From Acetobacter suratthaniensis (GTDB taxonomy: Bacteria > Pseudomonadota > Alphaproteobacteria > Acetobacterales > Acetobacteraceae): DNA of 64,000 bases. The translations under genes were made by a program, and so were the position numbers. Shown here one piece after another: positions 8,681 to 19,048 of the stretch. Positions within the stretch are counted from its first letter, which is position 1. Every line of letters starts with the position of its first letter. A model generated the notes under the pieces. It saw only the letters and a list, made by a program, of their open reading frames with translations, was not told where the DNA came from and searched no databases. The stretch spans positions 186,001-250,000 of the forward strand of contig NZ_JAFVMG010000001.1 in the NCBI RefSeq assembly GCF_017377745.1, given 5' to 3'.

Positions 8681-11584
8681 ATGACCAAATCCGCCAGCGA
8701 CCCGGACAAGACAGACCTTTCCGAACAGTATCGTGATACGGTGTTTCTGCCGCGTACACCCTTTCCCATGCGCGGTGGCCTGCCCACGCAGGAGCCCGAA
8801 TGGCTAAAGCACTGGCAGGAAAGCGGGCTGGATAAACGGCTGGTGGAGCAGGCGCAGGGGCGTCCGGTCTTTACGCTGCATGATGGCCCGCCCTACGCCA
8901 ATGGCAACCTGCATATCGGCCACGCCCTGAACAAGATCAATAAGGACGTTATCAACCGCGCACACCGCATGGCGGGTTACGCCGTGCGCTATGTGCCGGG
9001 TTGGGACTGCCACGGTCTGCCGATCGAATGGAAGGTGGAAGAAGGCTACCGCAAGGCCAAGCGCGACAAGGACACAGTGCCCGTGCTCGAATTCCGGGCC
9101 GAGTGCCGGGCCTATGCAGGCCACTGGCTGGGCGTGCAGATGGAAGAGTTCAAGCGGCTGGGTGTGCAGGCGGAATGGCAGAACCGTTACGCCACCATGG
9201 ATTTTTCCTCCGAGGCGGCGATTGTCGAGGAAATCGGGCGGTTTCTGCTCAATGGCGGGCTGTATCGTGGCCTGCGCCCGGTCATGTGGAGTCCGGTTGA
9301 AAAAACCGCTCTGGCCGAAGCCGAAATTGAATACCACGATCACACGTCCACCACGATTCTGGTAGCGTTCCCGGTTATTCAGGACCCCACGCCCCTGCAT
9401 GCGCTGGCCGATGTATCGGTCGTTATCTGGACAACCACACCGTGGACCATTCCGGGCAACCGTGCGCTGGCTTTTGGGCCTGATATTACCTACGTGGTGC
9501 TGCGGGTGGATGAAACGGGCGAGGGCGCCACACTGGCTCCCGGCGCCAAGGTGCTGGTGGCCGAAGCGCTGGTGGAGTCTTTCTGTCGCGAGGCAAAGGT
9601 CGAGGCGCATCATATCGTCTACACTCTGCCCGGCAGCGCACTGGAGGGGGCCGTGTGCGCCCATCCGCTGCGTGGTGCGGGGTATGATTTTGACGTGCCG
9701 ATGCTGCCCGGCGCGTTCGTAACCACCGAGGCAGGTACAGGGCTTGTGCATCAGGCTCCCGCCCATGGTGAGGACGATTTCCAGCTCTGCCGCTCATACG
9801 GGATTGAAGTGCCTGAAGTGGTGCTGGCTGATGGCACCTACGCACCGTGGGTGCCGGTCTTTGCTGGCGTGCATGTGTTCAAGGCGGCCGATGTCGTGTG
9901 CGAAGCTCTGGCTGGCGTCATGGAGCGGGCCAATAGCACGGGGGCGGCGCCCAGCGGTCTGGTGGGGCGCGGGCAGATTGTCCATTCCTATCCGCATTCA
10001 TGGCGTTCACGCGCGCCGATCATCTATCGGGCCACGCCGCAGTGGTTCATCCGCATGGATGGTGAAGGGGCTCTGCGTGAAAAGGCGCTGAATGCGCTGG
10101 ATGATGTGACGTTCGTGCCTGCACAGGCACGCAACCGCCTGACGTCCATGGTGCGGACCCGGCCTGACTGGTGCATCAGCCGCCAGCGTGCATGGGGCGT
10201 GCCGATTGCCGTTTTTGTGGAAAAGCGCACGGGCGAAGTCCTGCGCGATGCAGAGGTGATGAACCGCGTTGTCGAGGCGTTCCGTTCCGAAGGGGCGGAT
10301 GCGTGGTACAGCGCCCCGCCGGAGCGTTTTCTGGGTGAGGGGCGCAATCCCGAGGATTACGAACAGGTTTTCGATATTGTCGATGTCTGGTTCGAAAGCG
10401 GCTCCACCCATGCCTTCGTGCTGGGGCGTCCGGGCCTGAGCTTCCCGGCTGATCTGTATCTGGAAGGCTCGGATCAGCATCGTGGCTGGTTCCAGTCCTC
10501 TTTGCTGGAAAGCGTTGGCACACGCGGTATCGCCCCGTTCCGTGCTCTGGTGACAAATGGCTTCGTGCTGGACGAGCAGGGCCGCAAGATGTCCAAGTCG
10601 CTCGGCAATGTGGTGGCCCCGCAGGATGTAAATGACTCGCTGGGCGCTGATGTGCTGCGCCTGTGGGTGATGAATTCCGATACCAATGACGACCTGCGCA
10701 TCGGTAAGGAAATTCTCAAGCAGCAGGGCGAGCTGTACCGCCGCCTGCGCAATACGCTGCGCTGGCTGCTGGGTGGGCTGGATGGCTTTGCCGAGGCGGA
10801 AAGCCTGCCTTATGAGCAGCTTCCCGAACTGGAGCGCTGGGTGCTGCACCGCCTGTCCGAGCTGGGCGGCCTTGTGGCCCGCGCGGTGGAAACGCATGAA
10901 TGGGTGGGCGTATATCCCGCGCTGCATGGTTTCTGCACCACGGATCTTTCGGCCTTCTATTTCGATATCCGCAAGGACAGCCTGTATTGCGATGGCCCGG
11001 ACACGCCCACGCGGCGTGCCGTAAGGACGGTGCTTGATATCCTGCACCGCTGCCTGAGCACATGGCTGGCTCCGGTGCTGGTCTTTACAGCGGAAGAGGC
11101 ATGGTGTGCGCGCTTCGGGCGTGAAAGCAGCGTGCATGAGCAGGCGTTCATGGATATGCCGGTTGAATGGAACGACCCGGCATTGGAAGAACGCTGGACG
11201 CGCCTGCGGGCCGTGCGCCGGGTTATCACCACTGAAATCGAAGGGGCGCGCCGTTCCGGGCAGATTGGCTCCTCGTTGCAAGCACAGGTGGAACTCACGC
11301 TTTCGCAGGAGGAGGCGACCCTGTTTGCCGGGGTGGACTGGGCCGAACTGGCCATTGTCTCGCATGTGGATGTCCTGATCGACCCCACCAGTGCTTCGGT
11401 TTATGTGGATGCGGAGGAAGGCGGTGCGCTGCATGGCGCACCTGTCGTGCGCGTGGCATCGGGCGAGAAATGCGTGCGGTGCTGGAAAGTCCTGCCTGAA
11501 ACCGGGTCTGATGCAGCGCATCCGGGCCTGTGCCTGCGCTGCGCCAGCGTTGTGTCGGGTGCTCAGGGGCAGGCGCGCGCGTGA
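8681..11584 (+). CDS. ileS: isoleucyl-tRNA synthetase
   Basis: This class I aminoacyl-tRNA synthetase charges tRNA-Ile. The 967 residues contain the HIGH signature ([14 protein letters not shown] near 80), an editing (CP1) domain with the [11 protein letters not shown] motif near residue 255, KMSKS as [10 protein letters not shown] near 637, and a C-terminal zinc finger with CVRCW...CLRC. All landmarks are intact and the length is normal. The stop overlaps lspA by GTGA, giving the common ileS-lspA pairing. Confidence 0.98.
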   Translation: MTKSASDPDKTDLSEQYRDTVFLPRTPFPMRGGLPTQEPEWLKHWQESGLDKRLVEQAQGRPVFTLHDGPPYANGNLHIGHALNKINKDVINRAHRMAGYAVRYVPGWDCHGLPIEWKVEEGYRKAKRDKDTVPVLEFRAECRAYAGHWLGVQMEEFKRLGVQAEWQNRYATMDFSSEAAIVEEIGRFLLNGGLYRGLRPVMWSPVEKTALAEAEIEYHDHTSTTILVAFPVIQDPTPLHALADVSVVIWTTTPWTIPGNRALAFGPDITYVVLRVDETGEGATLAPGAKVLVAEALVESFCREAKVEAHHIVYTLPGSALEGAVCAHPLRGAGYDFDVPMLPGAFVTTEAGTGLVHQAPAHGEDDFQLCRSYGIEVPEVVLADGTYAPWVPVFAGVHVFKAADVVCEALAGVMERANSTGAAPSGLVGRGQIVHSYPHSWRSRAPIIYRATPQWFIRMDGEGALREKALNALDDVTFVPAQARNRLTSMVRTRPDWCISRQRAWGVPIAVFVEKRTGEVLRDAEVMNRVVEAFRSEGADAWYSAPPERFLGEGRNPEDYEQVFDIVDVWFESGSTHAFVLGRPGLSFPADLYLEGSDQHRGWFQSSLLESVGTRGIAPFRALVTNGFVLDEQGRKMSKSLGNVVAPQDVNDSLGADVLRLWVMNSDTNDDLRIGKEILKQQGELYRRLRNTLRWLLGGLDGFAEAESLPYEQLPELERWVLHRLSELGGLVARAVETHEWVGVYPALHGFCTTDLSAFYFDIRKDSLYCDGPDTPTRRAVRTVLDILHRCLSTWLAPVLVFTAEEAWCARFGRESSVHEQAFMDMPVEWNDPALEERWTRLRAVRRVITTEIEGARRSGQIGSSLQAQVELTLSQEEATLFAGVDWAELAIVSHVDVLIDPTSASVYVDAEEGGALHGAPVVRVASGEKCVRCWKVLPETGSDAAHPGLCLRCASVVSGAQGQARA

Positions 11585-12096
11585 GCGGGCGTCCTTTCAT
11601 ACTGCGCCCGGCAGGGATTGGGCTGCTGGTGCTGATGCTGGTGCTGTCAGCCGATCAGCTCAGCAAATTCTGGATTCTCTACGGGTTTGACCTGCCCGCG
11701 CGGGGTTCGGTGCGGGTTCTGCCGTTCCTGAATTTTACCATGGTCTGGAATCATGCCGTGACATTTGGCATGTTTTCAGGGCTTGGTGGGGCGGGGCGTA
11801 TCGTGTTCTCGGCTATTGCGCTTGCGGTTGTGGTGCTGCTGGCAGTGTGGATACTCCGCACGCCCAGCAAGCTTACGGCCGCCTGCGTAGGAGCCATTGC
11901 CGGTGGGGCCGTAGGCAACGTTATTGACCGGGTTCGGTATGGGGCGGTGGTTGATTTTCTGCATGCTCATGCTTTTGGCTGGTCATGGTATGTGTTCAAC
12001 GTCGCTGATTCCGCTATAGTGTGCTCTGTCTGTGTGCTGCTGGTGCAGAACTCCCTTGCGGGGGGTGCATCCAGTCAAGCGGGCAAGACACCGTGA
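11581..12096 (+). CDS. lspA: prolipoprotein signal peptidase (signal peptidase II)
   Basis: This inner-membrane aspartic protease removes signal peptides from diacylated prolipoproteins. The catalytic aspartates lie in [15 protein letters not shown] and FNVADSAI. Four hydrophobic segments are visible, and SADQLSKFW near the N-terminus is characteristic. I use GTG 11581, overlapping the ileS stop, which gives 171 residues; an ATG 51 bases upstream reads ileS sequence out of frame. The following gene encodes one of its probable substrates. Confidence 0.95.
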   Translation: MSGRPFILRPAGIGLLVLMLVLSADQLSKFWILYGFDLPARGSVRVLPFLNFTMVWNHAVTFGMFSGLGGAGRIVFSAIALAVVVLLAVWILRTPSKLTAACVGAIAGGAVGNVIDRVRYGAVVDFLHAHAFGWSWYVFNVADSAIVCSVCVLLVQNSLAGGASSQAGKTP

Positions 12097-12133
12097 AATA
12101 CAGCCAGCCCGCGCAGTGTCGGGGCTTTTCAGG

Positions 12134-12682
12134 ATGAGTAGAAGGCAGATGATGGTGCGGCGTGTTTCAACCCTGATTTCTCCGGTGCTGCTGCTTGGTA
12201 GCTGCCTGATGCTGAGCGGCTGCTCCGGCAATGAGGCCGCGCGGGCCTTTGGACTGGAGCGCAGCATGCCTGACGAGTACACGGTTACAACCCGTGCACC
12301 GCTGTCCATGCCGCCGTCCGATGAACTGACCAAGCCCACCACAAAGGGCGATGAGCGCAGGCAGGACGAAAGCGAGCGCCTGCAGGCGCTTGAAACCCTC
12401 TCGCCCGATGTGGCGCTGCGTGGCTCCAGCGGTGATACGAGCGAAGGCCAGACCATTCTGGTGAATGCGGCCACCGCTGCATCCGATGTGCCGGATCAGG
12501 GCGAACTGGGCGCGGCCGGAGCAGGCTTTATTGAACAGCTTATGTTCTGGAAAGGCCATAATGCCGGGTCCGTGGTGGATTCCAGCGCGGAAAACCGCCG
12601 TCTGAAAACCAATGCGGCTCTGGGCAATGCGCCCACACAGGGCGTAACCCCGACCCAGAAGGCCAGCAAGTCAGGGTCGTGA
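12134..12682 (+). CDS. DUF3035 lipoprotein, BamF-like (outer-membrane assembly accessory)
   Basis: A signal peptide ends in lipobox LSGC (about residues 26-29), followed by a mature protein of about 155 residues. The segment PDEYTVTTRAPLSMPPSDEL, at about 45-64, matches the DUF3035 family, whose Caulobacter member BamF belongs to the outer-membrane beta-barrel assembly complex. Start choice: ATG 12134, or the tandem ATGs at 12149 and 12152, which have GAAGG just upstream. The rest is polar and low in secondary-structure signals. It lies between lspA and mutL on the same strand. The BamF role is a family inference. Confidence 0.72.
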   Translation: MSRRQMMVRRVSTLISPVLLLGSCLMLSGCSGNEAARAFGLERSMPDEYTVTTRAPLSMPPSDELTKPTTKGDERRQDESERLQALETLSPDVALRGSSGDTSEGQTILVNAATAASDVPDQGELGAAGAGFIEQLMFWKGHNAGSVVDSSAENRRLKTNAALGNAPTQGVTPTQKASKSGS

Positions 12683-12716
12683 CACGGAGCCGGTTCTGAA
12701 AGGCTCATCTGTTTTG

Positions 12717-14654
12717 ATGTCTGCTGACGATCTGTCCTCCCTCCCGCTATCTCCTGCTCCTCCTGCCGAGGGGCAGGGCATTGTCCGGCGTCTGTCCGAG
12801 GTTGTTGTTAACCGGATTGCGGCGGGCGAGGTTATCGAACGTCCGGCGGCGGCGCTGAAGGAACTGGTCGAAAACGCCATTGATTCCGGTGCTCGCCGTG
12901 TGGACATAGCCCTTGAAGGCGGCGGGATAGACCGCATGATCGTGACCGATGATGGTTGCGGCATGAATGCAGCCGATCTGGCGCTGGCGGTGGAACGGCA
13001 CTGCACCTCCAAACTGCGTGACGATACTCTGGTGCAGATCACCACACTGGGTTTCCGGGGGGAGGCGCTGCCTTCCATCGGGGCGGCCGCGCGGTTGAGC
13101 ATTACCTCCCGCCCACGGGATGAGAGCGGGGCATGGCGTATCAGGGTGGAAGGTGGGCGGGTTACACCGCCCCATCCGGCGTCTGGTGCGCCGGGTACCA
13201 GCGTTGTGGTGGAAGACCTGTTTTTTGCCACCCCGGCCCGGCGTAAATTCCTTAAAAGCGCACGGGTGGAAGGCCGCCATGCCGAAAGCGTGGTGCGACG
13301 TTTGGCCTTGGCTGCTTTCGATACTGCGTTCCGTCTTATGCTTGATGGTCGGCTGGTTTTCGATCTGCCTGCCCAGACCCTTCAGGCCCGTGCGGCTGCT
13401 TTGCTGGATGCGGCGGAGGCCAATGGTCTTGTCAGTGTCAGTGGCGAGCGCGATGGCATGGTGCTGTCGGGTTTTATCTGCCCGCCATCAGTACACAGGG
13501 CTACGGCTGCGGGGCAGTTCATGCTGGTCAATGGTCGCCCGGTGGTGGACCCGCTGCTGCGTACGGCGGTGCGGGTAGCGTATCGGCGGGTTATTGAGCC
13601 GGGGCGTCATCCCGTGGTGGCATTGTCGCTGAGTGTGCCGCAGCAGATGGTGGATGTGAACGTCCACCCCGCCAAAACCGAACTGCGCTTTGCAGATGAA
13701 GCGGCAGTGCGCTCACTGGTGATTGGTTCCATCCAGCGTGCGTTGGAACATGGGGCCGGGGTAGCGGGGGTGCGGCCCGTTCTGTCTTCGGCTATCGGCC
13801 GGCAGGCACGCATCTGGTATCCTCCGGAAAATACGCCTGAACAGGCACCGGCTTATCCGGGTGCCACCGCACCGCGCCCTCTGGCTGATGGGGTGGTGCC
13901 GCTGACAGGTTTTGCGGAAAAGCGTCTCGATTTTGATGCCCCGCCCGCCGCGCGCACCATTCAGTCCGCCATGCCTTCGGATTCGAAACAGCCATTACCG
14001 GAAACGGCTTGCCCTGAGCCTGAGGGTAACGAAACCCTTGCCCCACCCGTGGTGCAGTATCCGCTTGGGGCGGCTGTGGCACAGGTGCTGGATACCTATA
14101 TTCTGGCTGTGGCGGCGGATGGCAGCCTTATTCTGGTGGATCAGCATGCAGCCCATGAGCGGCTGACCCACCAGCGCCTGCGCCAGCAGTTTCTGTCCGG
14201 GCGGGTGCAGGCGCAGCGCCTTTTGGTGCCAGATGTCATTGATCTGCCGCCCGCACAGGTGGAAAGCCTGCTGAATGCCACGCCGCTATTGGAAAGACTC
14301 GGTGTTGAAATCGAGGGTTTTGGTGGCCAGTCGGTGCTGATCCGCGCGTTGCCTGCCATGCTTGGGGCGACTGACGCCGTAGGGCTGTTGCGGGATCTGG
14401 CGGATGAGCTGGAGCGGGATGAGCACGGTGCGCCCGATGAAATGGCTGCACTCGACGGGCGGCTGGATGCGGTGATTGCGCGTATGGCCTGCCACGGCAG
14501 CATACGGGCGGGGCGCCGCCTGAGTGCCGAGGAAATGAACGCCCTGCTGCGCCAGATGGAGGCAACACCGCTGGCAGGCACCTGCTCACATGGGCGCCCC
14601 ACGTGGCTGAAACTGAGCCGGGGCGATCTGGAACGCCTGTTCGGACGCCGCTGA
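12717..14654 (+). CDS. mutL: DNA mismatch repair protein MutL
   Basis: This GHKL ATPase couples MutS mismatch recognition to strand incision. The N-terminal ATPase motifs are intact: LVENAIDSGA, VTDDGCGM, TLGFRGEALPSIG and DVNVHPAKTELRF (about 320). A variable Pro/Ala-rich linker spans about 355-445. The C-terminal dimerisation domain follows, with VDQHAAHERL near 480. The C-terminal CHGSIRAGRRLSAEEM and CSHGRPTW segments are as in metal-binding MutL proteins. ATG 12717 directly follows a TTG that could also start the frame. It lies 34 bases after the lipoprotein gene. Confidence 0.96.
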   Translation: MSADDLSSLPLSPAPPAEGQGIVRRLSEVVVNRIAAGEVIERPAAALKELVENAIDSGARRVDIALEGGGIDRMIVTDDGCGMNAADLALAVERHCTSKLRDDTLVQITTLGFRGEALPSIGAAARLSITSRPRDESGAWRIRVEGGRVTPPHPASGAPGTSVVVEDLFFATPARRKFLKSARVEGRHAESVVRRLALAAFDTAFRLMLDGRLVFDLPAQTLQARAAALLDAAEANGLVSVSGERDGMVLSGFICPPSVHRATAAGQFMLVNGRPVVDPLLRTAVRVAYRRVIEPGRHPVVALSLSVPQQMVDVNVHPAKTELRFADEAAVRSLVIGSIQRALEHGAGVAGVRPVLSSAIGRQARIWYPPENTPEQAPAYPGATAPRPLADGVVPLTGFAEKRLDFDAPPAARTIQSAMPSDSKQPLPETACPEPEGNETLAPPVVQYPLGAAVAQVLDTYILAVAADGSLILVDQHAAHERLTHQRLRQQFLSGRVQAQRLLVPDVIDLPPAQVESLLNATPLLERLGVEIEGFGGQSVLIRALPAMLGATDAVGLLRDLADELERDEHGAPDEMAALDGRLDAVIARMACHGSIRAGRRLSAEEMNALLRQMEATPLAGTCSHGRPTWLKLSRGDLERLFGRR

Positions 14655-14770
14655 GACGGTGCTTTTATTGCGTGCAGTTCGGCAGAACGTGAACGGTGGC
14701 GTGCTGGCATAGCAGGGTGAAAAGGCGCAGTATGGGGCATTACGAAACAAACCCATAAGGCGGTGAAGTC

Positions 14771-16306
14771 GTGCAGCCGATCCTCCTCTCGCTGATAACC
14801 TATCTTCCGCTGGCAGGTGCGCTGGTGGCCTTTTTGTGCCCCGGTGGCTCTCAGGAGCGGGATCGTGCCGCGCGGTGGCTTGGTCTGTGGACAACGCTTG
14901 TCACACTCGGCCTGAGTGTTCTGCTATGGGTCGGATTTGATCCGGCCCAGCCCGGCTTGCAGTATGAAACACGGCTGAACTGGCTGGGTGAATACGGCAT
15001 TACGTACCACACGGGGGTTGATGGCATCAGCCTCGTGTTTGTGCTGCTGACCGCGTTCCTGACCCCACTTTCCCTTCTTGCGGGCTGGCGCAGCGTGCAG
15101 ACACAGGGGCGCGATTTCGTGGCCATGCTGCTCATGCTCGAAACCGCGCTGTTTGGGTTGTTCTCTGCGCAGGATCTTGTCCTGTTCTATGTTTTTTACG
15201 AGGCAACGCTTATTCCCGGCTCTCTCATGATCGGGATATGGGGTGGGCAGAAACGGGTCTGGGCGTCGCTCCAGTTCTTTCTGTTTACCTTTGCGGGTTC
15301 GCTGTTCATGCTGGTCGGGCTGATTACCATGTGGCTCAAGACCGGCACGACCGACATTCCCACCCTGATGGAAACCGGTTTTTCGCAGCCCTTGCAGGGG
15401 TGGCTGTTACTGGCTTTTGTGCTCGCCTTTGGCGTCAAACTGCCCTTGTTCCCGCTCCATGCCTGGTTGCCCGATGCCTATACCGAGGCACCCACACCCG
15501 CGACCGCCATGATGTCTGGCGTGCTGTCCAAAACCGGGGCATATGGCCTGCTGCGTTTTGGGGTGCTGATGTTCCCTGATGCCGCGCGGGTTTTTGCTCC
15601 TTACATTCTCGCACTCGGTGTGGCGGCCATCCTGTATGCGGCCATTGTGGCTTATGCCCAGTCCGATATAAAAAGGATGGTGGCGTATTCTTCCTTTTCC
15701 CATATGGGCATGATTGCGGTCGGGCTGTTTACCCTGACGGCGGAAGGGATAGACGGCGCGATTTTTCAGATGCTCTCGCATGGTGTGGTTATTGCGGCCC
15801 TGTTCTTCTGTGTGGCCGCTGTGGCATGGCGGGCGGAAACCCGCGACATTGATGCGCTGGGGGGCGTTGCCCGGCAGATGCCCATTCTCGCGTTGCTGGT
15901 CATGCTGTTTACCATGGCCAATGTCGGCCTGCCGGGTACCGGCGCTTTTGTGGGTGAACTGCTGGTGCTGATGGGGGCGGTGCATGTCTCGCTATGGGTC
16001 GCCCTGCTGGCTGGTAGCACCATGATTCTGGGGGCGGTGTATATGCTCTCGCTGTATCGCAGGGTGCTGTTTGGCACGGTCAAGGGAACAGTCGGGCTAC
16101 TGCGTGACCTGACAGCGGGTGAAATGGCTGTTCTGGTGCCGCTTGCGATTGTTACCCTGTGGATGGGCGTTCACCCGTCAACCTTTACCCGTCTGTTTGA
16201 TCCGGTGGTTATGCAGGCTGTCCACGGGCATATGGCCAGTGGGCTGAGTGCTGGTGCGGCACATGGGGGTGCGGTGCAGGGCGTCGTACATCTGGCCAGC
16301 CGCTAA
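14771..16306 (+). CDS. nuoM: NADH:quinone oxidoreductase subunit M-like antiporter subunit, isolated
   Basis: This polytopic protein (511 residues, about 14 hydrophobic segments) belongs to the proton-channel subunits of complex I. Signature residues are intact: E144 in VFYEATLIP, K223 in FGVKLPLFPLHAWLPDA with H230, and K254 in SGVLSKTGAYG. YHTGVDGISL near 80-89 is typical of NuoM rather than NuoL or NuoN. The start is GTG 14771. No other nuo gene is next to it: mutL lies upstream and parE, on the opposite strand, downstream. It could serve a complex I encoded elsewhere, a related antiporter assembly, or be a leftover. Confidence 0.88.
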   Translation: MQPILLSLITYLPLAGALVAFLCPGGSQERDRAARWLGLWTTLVTLGLSVLLWVGFDPAQPGLQYETRLNWLGEYGITYHTGVDGISLVFVLLTAFLTPLSLLAGWRSVQTQGRDFVAMLLMLETALFGLFSAQDLVLFYVFYEATLIPGSLMIGIWGGQKRVWASLQFFLFTFAGSLFMLVGLITMWLKTGTTDIPTLMETGFSQPLQGWLLLAFVLAFGVKLPLFPLHAWLPDAYTEAPTPATAMMSGVLSKTGAYGLLRFGVLMFPDAARVFAPYILALGVAAILYAAIVAYAQSDIKRMVAYSSFSHMGMIAVGLFTLTAEGIDGAIFQMLSHGVVIAALFFCVAAVAWRAETRDIDALGGVARQMPILALLVMLFTMANVGLPGTGAFVGELLVLMGAVHVSLWVALLAGSTMILGAVYMLSLYRRVLFGTVKGTVGLLRDLTAGEMAVLVPLAIVTLWMGVHPSTFTRLFDPVVMQAVHGHMASGLSAGAAHGGAVQGVVHLASR

Positions 16307-16329
16307 CAGGGGTCAGCTACGCTTAGCGG

Positions 16330-16358
16330 ACACAGAGCCATGTCATAAGGCTCTGTGT
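16330..16358. repeat. inverted repeat downstream of nuoM
   Basis: A perfect 10-bp inverted repeat (16330-16339 with 16349-16358) surrounds a 9-nt loop. No U-tract follows on either strand. It may fold as an RNA hairpin in the 3' region of the nuoM transcript, or be a protein-binding palindrome. Confidence 0.5.
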
Positions 16359-16390
16359 TGTGGCTGCAGGCATGGGCTATCTGTTTTATT

Positions 16391-16422
16391 CACCCGCCGG
16401 GCATACCGGCGGGTGTTTTTTT
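16391..16422 (+). terminator. intrinsic terminator after nuoM
   Basis: A 10-bp GC-rich perfect stem (16391-16400 with 16406-16415) with a 5-nt loop is followed by seven T residues on the plus strand. It lies between the convergent nuoM and parE genes. The minus-strand side has no T-run, so it should act mainly on nuoM transcription. Confidence 0.85.
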
Positions 16423-16429
16423 GCAGGGG

Positions 16430-18454
16430 TCAGATATCGAGCAGTTCGTCCACCGAGCGGGCATGTTCCTGAATAAAGGCAAAGCGCAGTTCGGGCTTGC
16501 GGCCCATCAGGCTTTCCACCCGCTGGCGGGTGGTCATGCGGTCTTCGGGCGGGGTGACAACGCGCAGCAGCGTGCGGCGCTTGGGGTCCATTGTCGTCTC
16601 TTTCAAATCGGCGGGCGGCATTTCGCCCAAGCCTTTAAAGCGTGAGACATCAATTTTGCCGCGTGTCTTGAATTCGCTCTTCATTTTGCGGTCACGGTCG
16701 GCATCGTCCATCGCGTACACGCTCTTGGCTCCCTGCGTCAGCCGGTAAAGGGGCGGCTGGGCAAGGTAAAGGTGGCCGTTGCGCACCAGTTCGGGCAGTT
16801 CGCGGTAGAAAAATGTCATCAGCAGCGAGGCGATATGGGCACCGTCTACATCTGCGTCGGTCATGATAATCACACGCCCGTAGCGCAGGCGGCTAAGGTC
16901 GAAAGACTCGCCCGACCCACAGCCCAGTGCCTCAATCAGATCACGTAGTTCCTGATTGGCGCGTAGTTTTTCCAATGTGGCGCTGGCGACATTCAAAATT
17001 TTTCCGCGTAGTGGCAGCACGGCTTGTGTTTCGCGGTTGCGGGCCTGCTTGGCCGAGCCACCGGCGGAATCGCCTTCGACCAGAAAGATTTCGGTGTCGG
17101 ATGCCTGTTCGCGCGTGCAGTCTGTTAGCTTGCCGGGCAGCCGCAGGCGGCGGGTTGCGCTTTTGCGGGGCGTATCCTTCTGCTCGCGGCGGCGCAGGCG
17201 TTCTTCCGCCCGTTCAACCGCAAAAGCCAGAAGGGAATCCGCCTGTGGCGGGTTTTGCGCCAGCCAGTGGTCGAAGCGGTCACGCAGGGCGGTTTCCACC
17301 AGGCGCGAGGCTTCGGCCGTGGTCAGCTTTTCCTTGGTCTGCCCCTGAAAATGGGGGTCGCGGATAAAGACTGAAAGCCGGATAGCCCCCATGCCCAGTA
17401 CATCCTCGGCGGTAATGGCCGAAGCTTTTTTGACCGAGCGCTGGTCACCCCATGCGCGCAGCCCTTTAACCAGCGCATTGCGCAGCCCGGTTTCATGCGT
17501 GCCGCCCTGCGGGGTGGGAATGGTGTTGCAGTAAGAAACCAGCGAGGCCGCACCGCTTTCCAAAAAGGCGACAGCCCATTCTACCTTACCGTTTTCCGAA
17601 CCGTCTGCCGCAGCCGGGAGCGGCGCTTCACCCGCCCAGAAGGGGGTGAGCAAAGGCGGGTTGGTGCCCAGTTCATCCGCCAGACTGTCGGCCAGCCCAC
17701 CGGGGAAGTGCAGTACGGCTTCAGCGGGGGTTTCTTCGCCCGTGCGGATCAGCGCAGGATCGCACGACCAGCGGATGGTTACGCCACGGAACAGGAAAGC
17801 CTTGGAGCGGCAGAGCCTGTACAGGCGGGCGGGGGCAAAAAGCTGGGTGCCGAAAATTTCCGGGTCGGGCTGAAAGCTGATCTGCGTGCCGCGCCGGTTG
17901 GGGGCTGCCCCCACCTGTTCCAGCGTGCTGACAGGTTTGCCGCGCGCATAGGACTGCCGCCACAAAATCCGCTCACGCGCGATTTCCACTTCCATGTGAG
18001 AGGACAGGGCGTTCACAACCGAGGAGCCAACCCCGTGCAGACCGCCCGATGTGGCGTAAGCTTTGCCCGAGAACTTGCCGCCCGCATGCAGCGTGGTCAG
18101 GATAACCTCAAGGGCTGAGCGGTCAGGAAAGCGCGGATGCGGGTCAACAGGAATGCCGCGTCCGTTATCGCGGATGGTCAGGCGGTTTTCCGTATCCAGC
18201 CGGACATCAATCGTGGTGGCGTGGCCCGCCACCGCTTCATCCATGGCGTTATCAAGAATTTCCGCCGCCAGATGGTGCAGGGCGGCCTCATCGGTGCCAC
18301 CAATATACATGCCCGGCCTGCGGCGGACGGGCTCAAGCCCTTCCAGCACCTCAATGGAGCTGGCGTCATAGGCCTGAGGTTCCGTATTCTTCGCGCGCGC
18401 GGAAGACGGGCCGGAGCCACCGGGAACGGACGGTGCGGAAAACAGATCACTCAT
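16430..18454 (-). CDS. parE: DNA topoisomerase IV subunit B
   Basis: This is the ATPase subunit of topoisomerase IV, which decatenates daughter chromosomes. The GHKL motifs (EILDNAMDEAVAGHA, RDNGRGIPV, GLHGVGSSVVNALS) are in the first 170 residues. The TOPRIM domain has VEGDSAGGSAKQ and TDADVDGAHI. QTKEKL marks the transducer region. At 674 residues without the large C-terminal insertion of proteobacterial GyrB, and with YDASSIEVLEGLEPVRRRPGM at the N-terminus, ParE is a better fit than GyrB. The parC gene is not in the window. Confidence 0.92.
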   Translation of the reverse strand: MSDLFSAPSVPGGSGPSSARAKNTEPQAYDASSIEVLEGLEPVRRRPGMYIGGTDEAALHHLAAEILDNAMDEAVAGHATTIDVRLDTENRLTIRDNGRGIPVDPHPRFPDRSALEVILTTLHAGGKFSGKAYATSGGLHGVGSSVVNALSSHMEVEIARERILWRQSYARGKPVSTLEQVGAAPNRRGTQISFQPDPEIFGTQLFAPARLYRLCRSKAFLFRGVTIRWSCDPALIRTGEETPAEAVLHFPGGLADSLADELGTNPPLLTPFWAGEAPLPAAADGSENGKVEWAVAFLESGAASLVSYCNTIPTPQGGTHETGLRNALVKGLRAWGDQRSVKKASAITAEDVLGMGAIRLSVFIRDPHFQGQTKEKLTTAEASRLVETALRDRFDHWLAQNPPQADSLLAFAVERAEERLRRREQKDTPRKSATRRLRLPGKLTDCTREQASDTEIFLVEGDSAGGSAKQARNRETQAVLPLRGKILNVASATLEKLRANQELRDLIEALGCGSGESFDLSRLRYGRVIIMTDADVDGAHIASLLMTFFYRELPELVRNGHLYLAQPPLYRLTQGAKSVYAMDDADRDRKMKSEFKTRGKIDVSRFKGLGEMPPADLKETTMDPKRRTLLRVVTPPEDRMTTRQRVESLMGRKPELRFAFIQEHARSVDELLDI

Positions 18455-18526
18455 GCGCAGAGTCTGTCCCGCGTTAAGGCTGATTCGTCAAGCAGTGGGC
18501 GCGACCAGCGCGCCCCTTGCGCAGGT

Positions 18527-19048
18527 TCAGGCCTTGCGGGTGGTGCGGCGGCGCGTGGGGGCCGTGGGGTGGGCGGTGCTGGGAGCAGCGCAGGCCTCGA
18601 ACGTGGAGGGCTGTGACACATCCTTGCCTTCAGCATAGTTGGCCAGATCCTCGGCGCTTTCCAGAGCCTTGACCTCGTCAAACATGGAAACGCGCTGCTG
18701 ACAGAACAGCGTGCCGGACTGCAGGCCCGCATCTTCCTGCACAAGGCCGAGCTGGGTGATGTAGTTGTCGAATTCCTGCTGGCCCTTGCGGCCGTAAACG
18801 GAGCGGAAATAGCCGTTCAGCTTGGATTCGGCAGCCAGCAGTTCGGGGCGGAACTTCGCCACGAAATCGTTATAGCGATCTTGGGCCGAGCATTTGAGCG
18901 CGGTAACCATCAGCTCGCTTTTCAGGCCCTGTACATCAAAAGCCTCATGCGCGGGAGAATGGCCGCAGGGGCTTGCGGCGAATGACACGGAGCCATGCGC
19001 CACGCCCGCGGCAAAAATACCGGCGGCAAGAAGACGGGAAAGGGACAT
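18527..19048 (-). CDS. exported protein of unknown function with four cysteines
   Basis: A clear Sec signal peptide spans about residues 1-25 (cleavage after SFAA). The mature region of about 150 residues is helical and charged, with cysteines in ASPCGHS, ALKCSAQ, LFCQQ and FEACAAP, probably forming two disulfides in the periplasm. The C-terminus is Arg/Thr-rich and disordered (RRRTTRKA). I chose the ATG at 19048, directly before the signal peptide; the frame extends upstream without a matching start context. I do not recognise the family. It lies 72 bases upstream of the parE start, on the same strand. Confidence 0.6.
   Translation of the reverse strand: MSLSRLLAAGIFAAGVAHGSVSFAASPCGHSPAHEAFDVQGLKSELMVTALKCSAQDRYNDFVAKFRPELLAAESKLNGYFRSVYGRKGQQEFDNYITQLGLVQEDAGLQSGTLFCQQRVSMFDEVKALESAEDLANYAEGKDVSQPSTFEACAAPSTAHPTAPTRRRTTRKA

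Noticed and set aside
10007..11521. 504-codon open frame on the minus strand across ileS
   Set aside because: Same cause: it shadows ileS, is rich in His, Arg and Pro, and has no motif.
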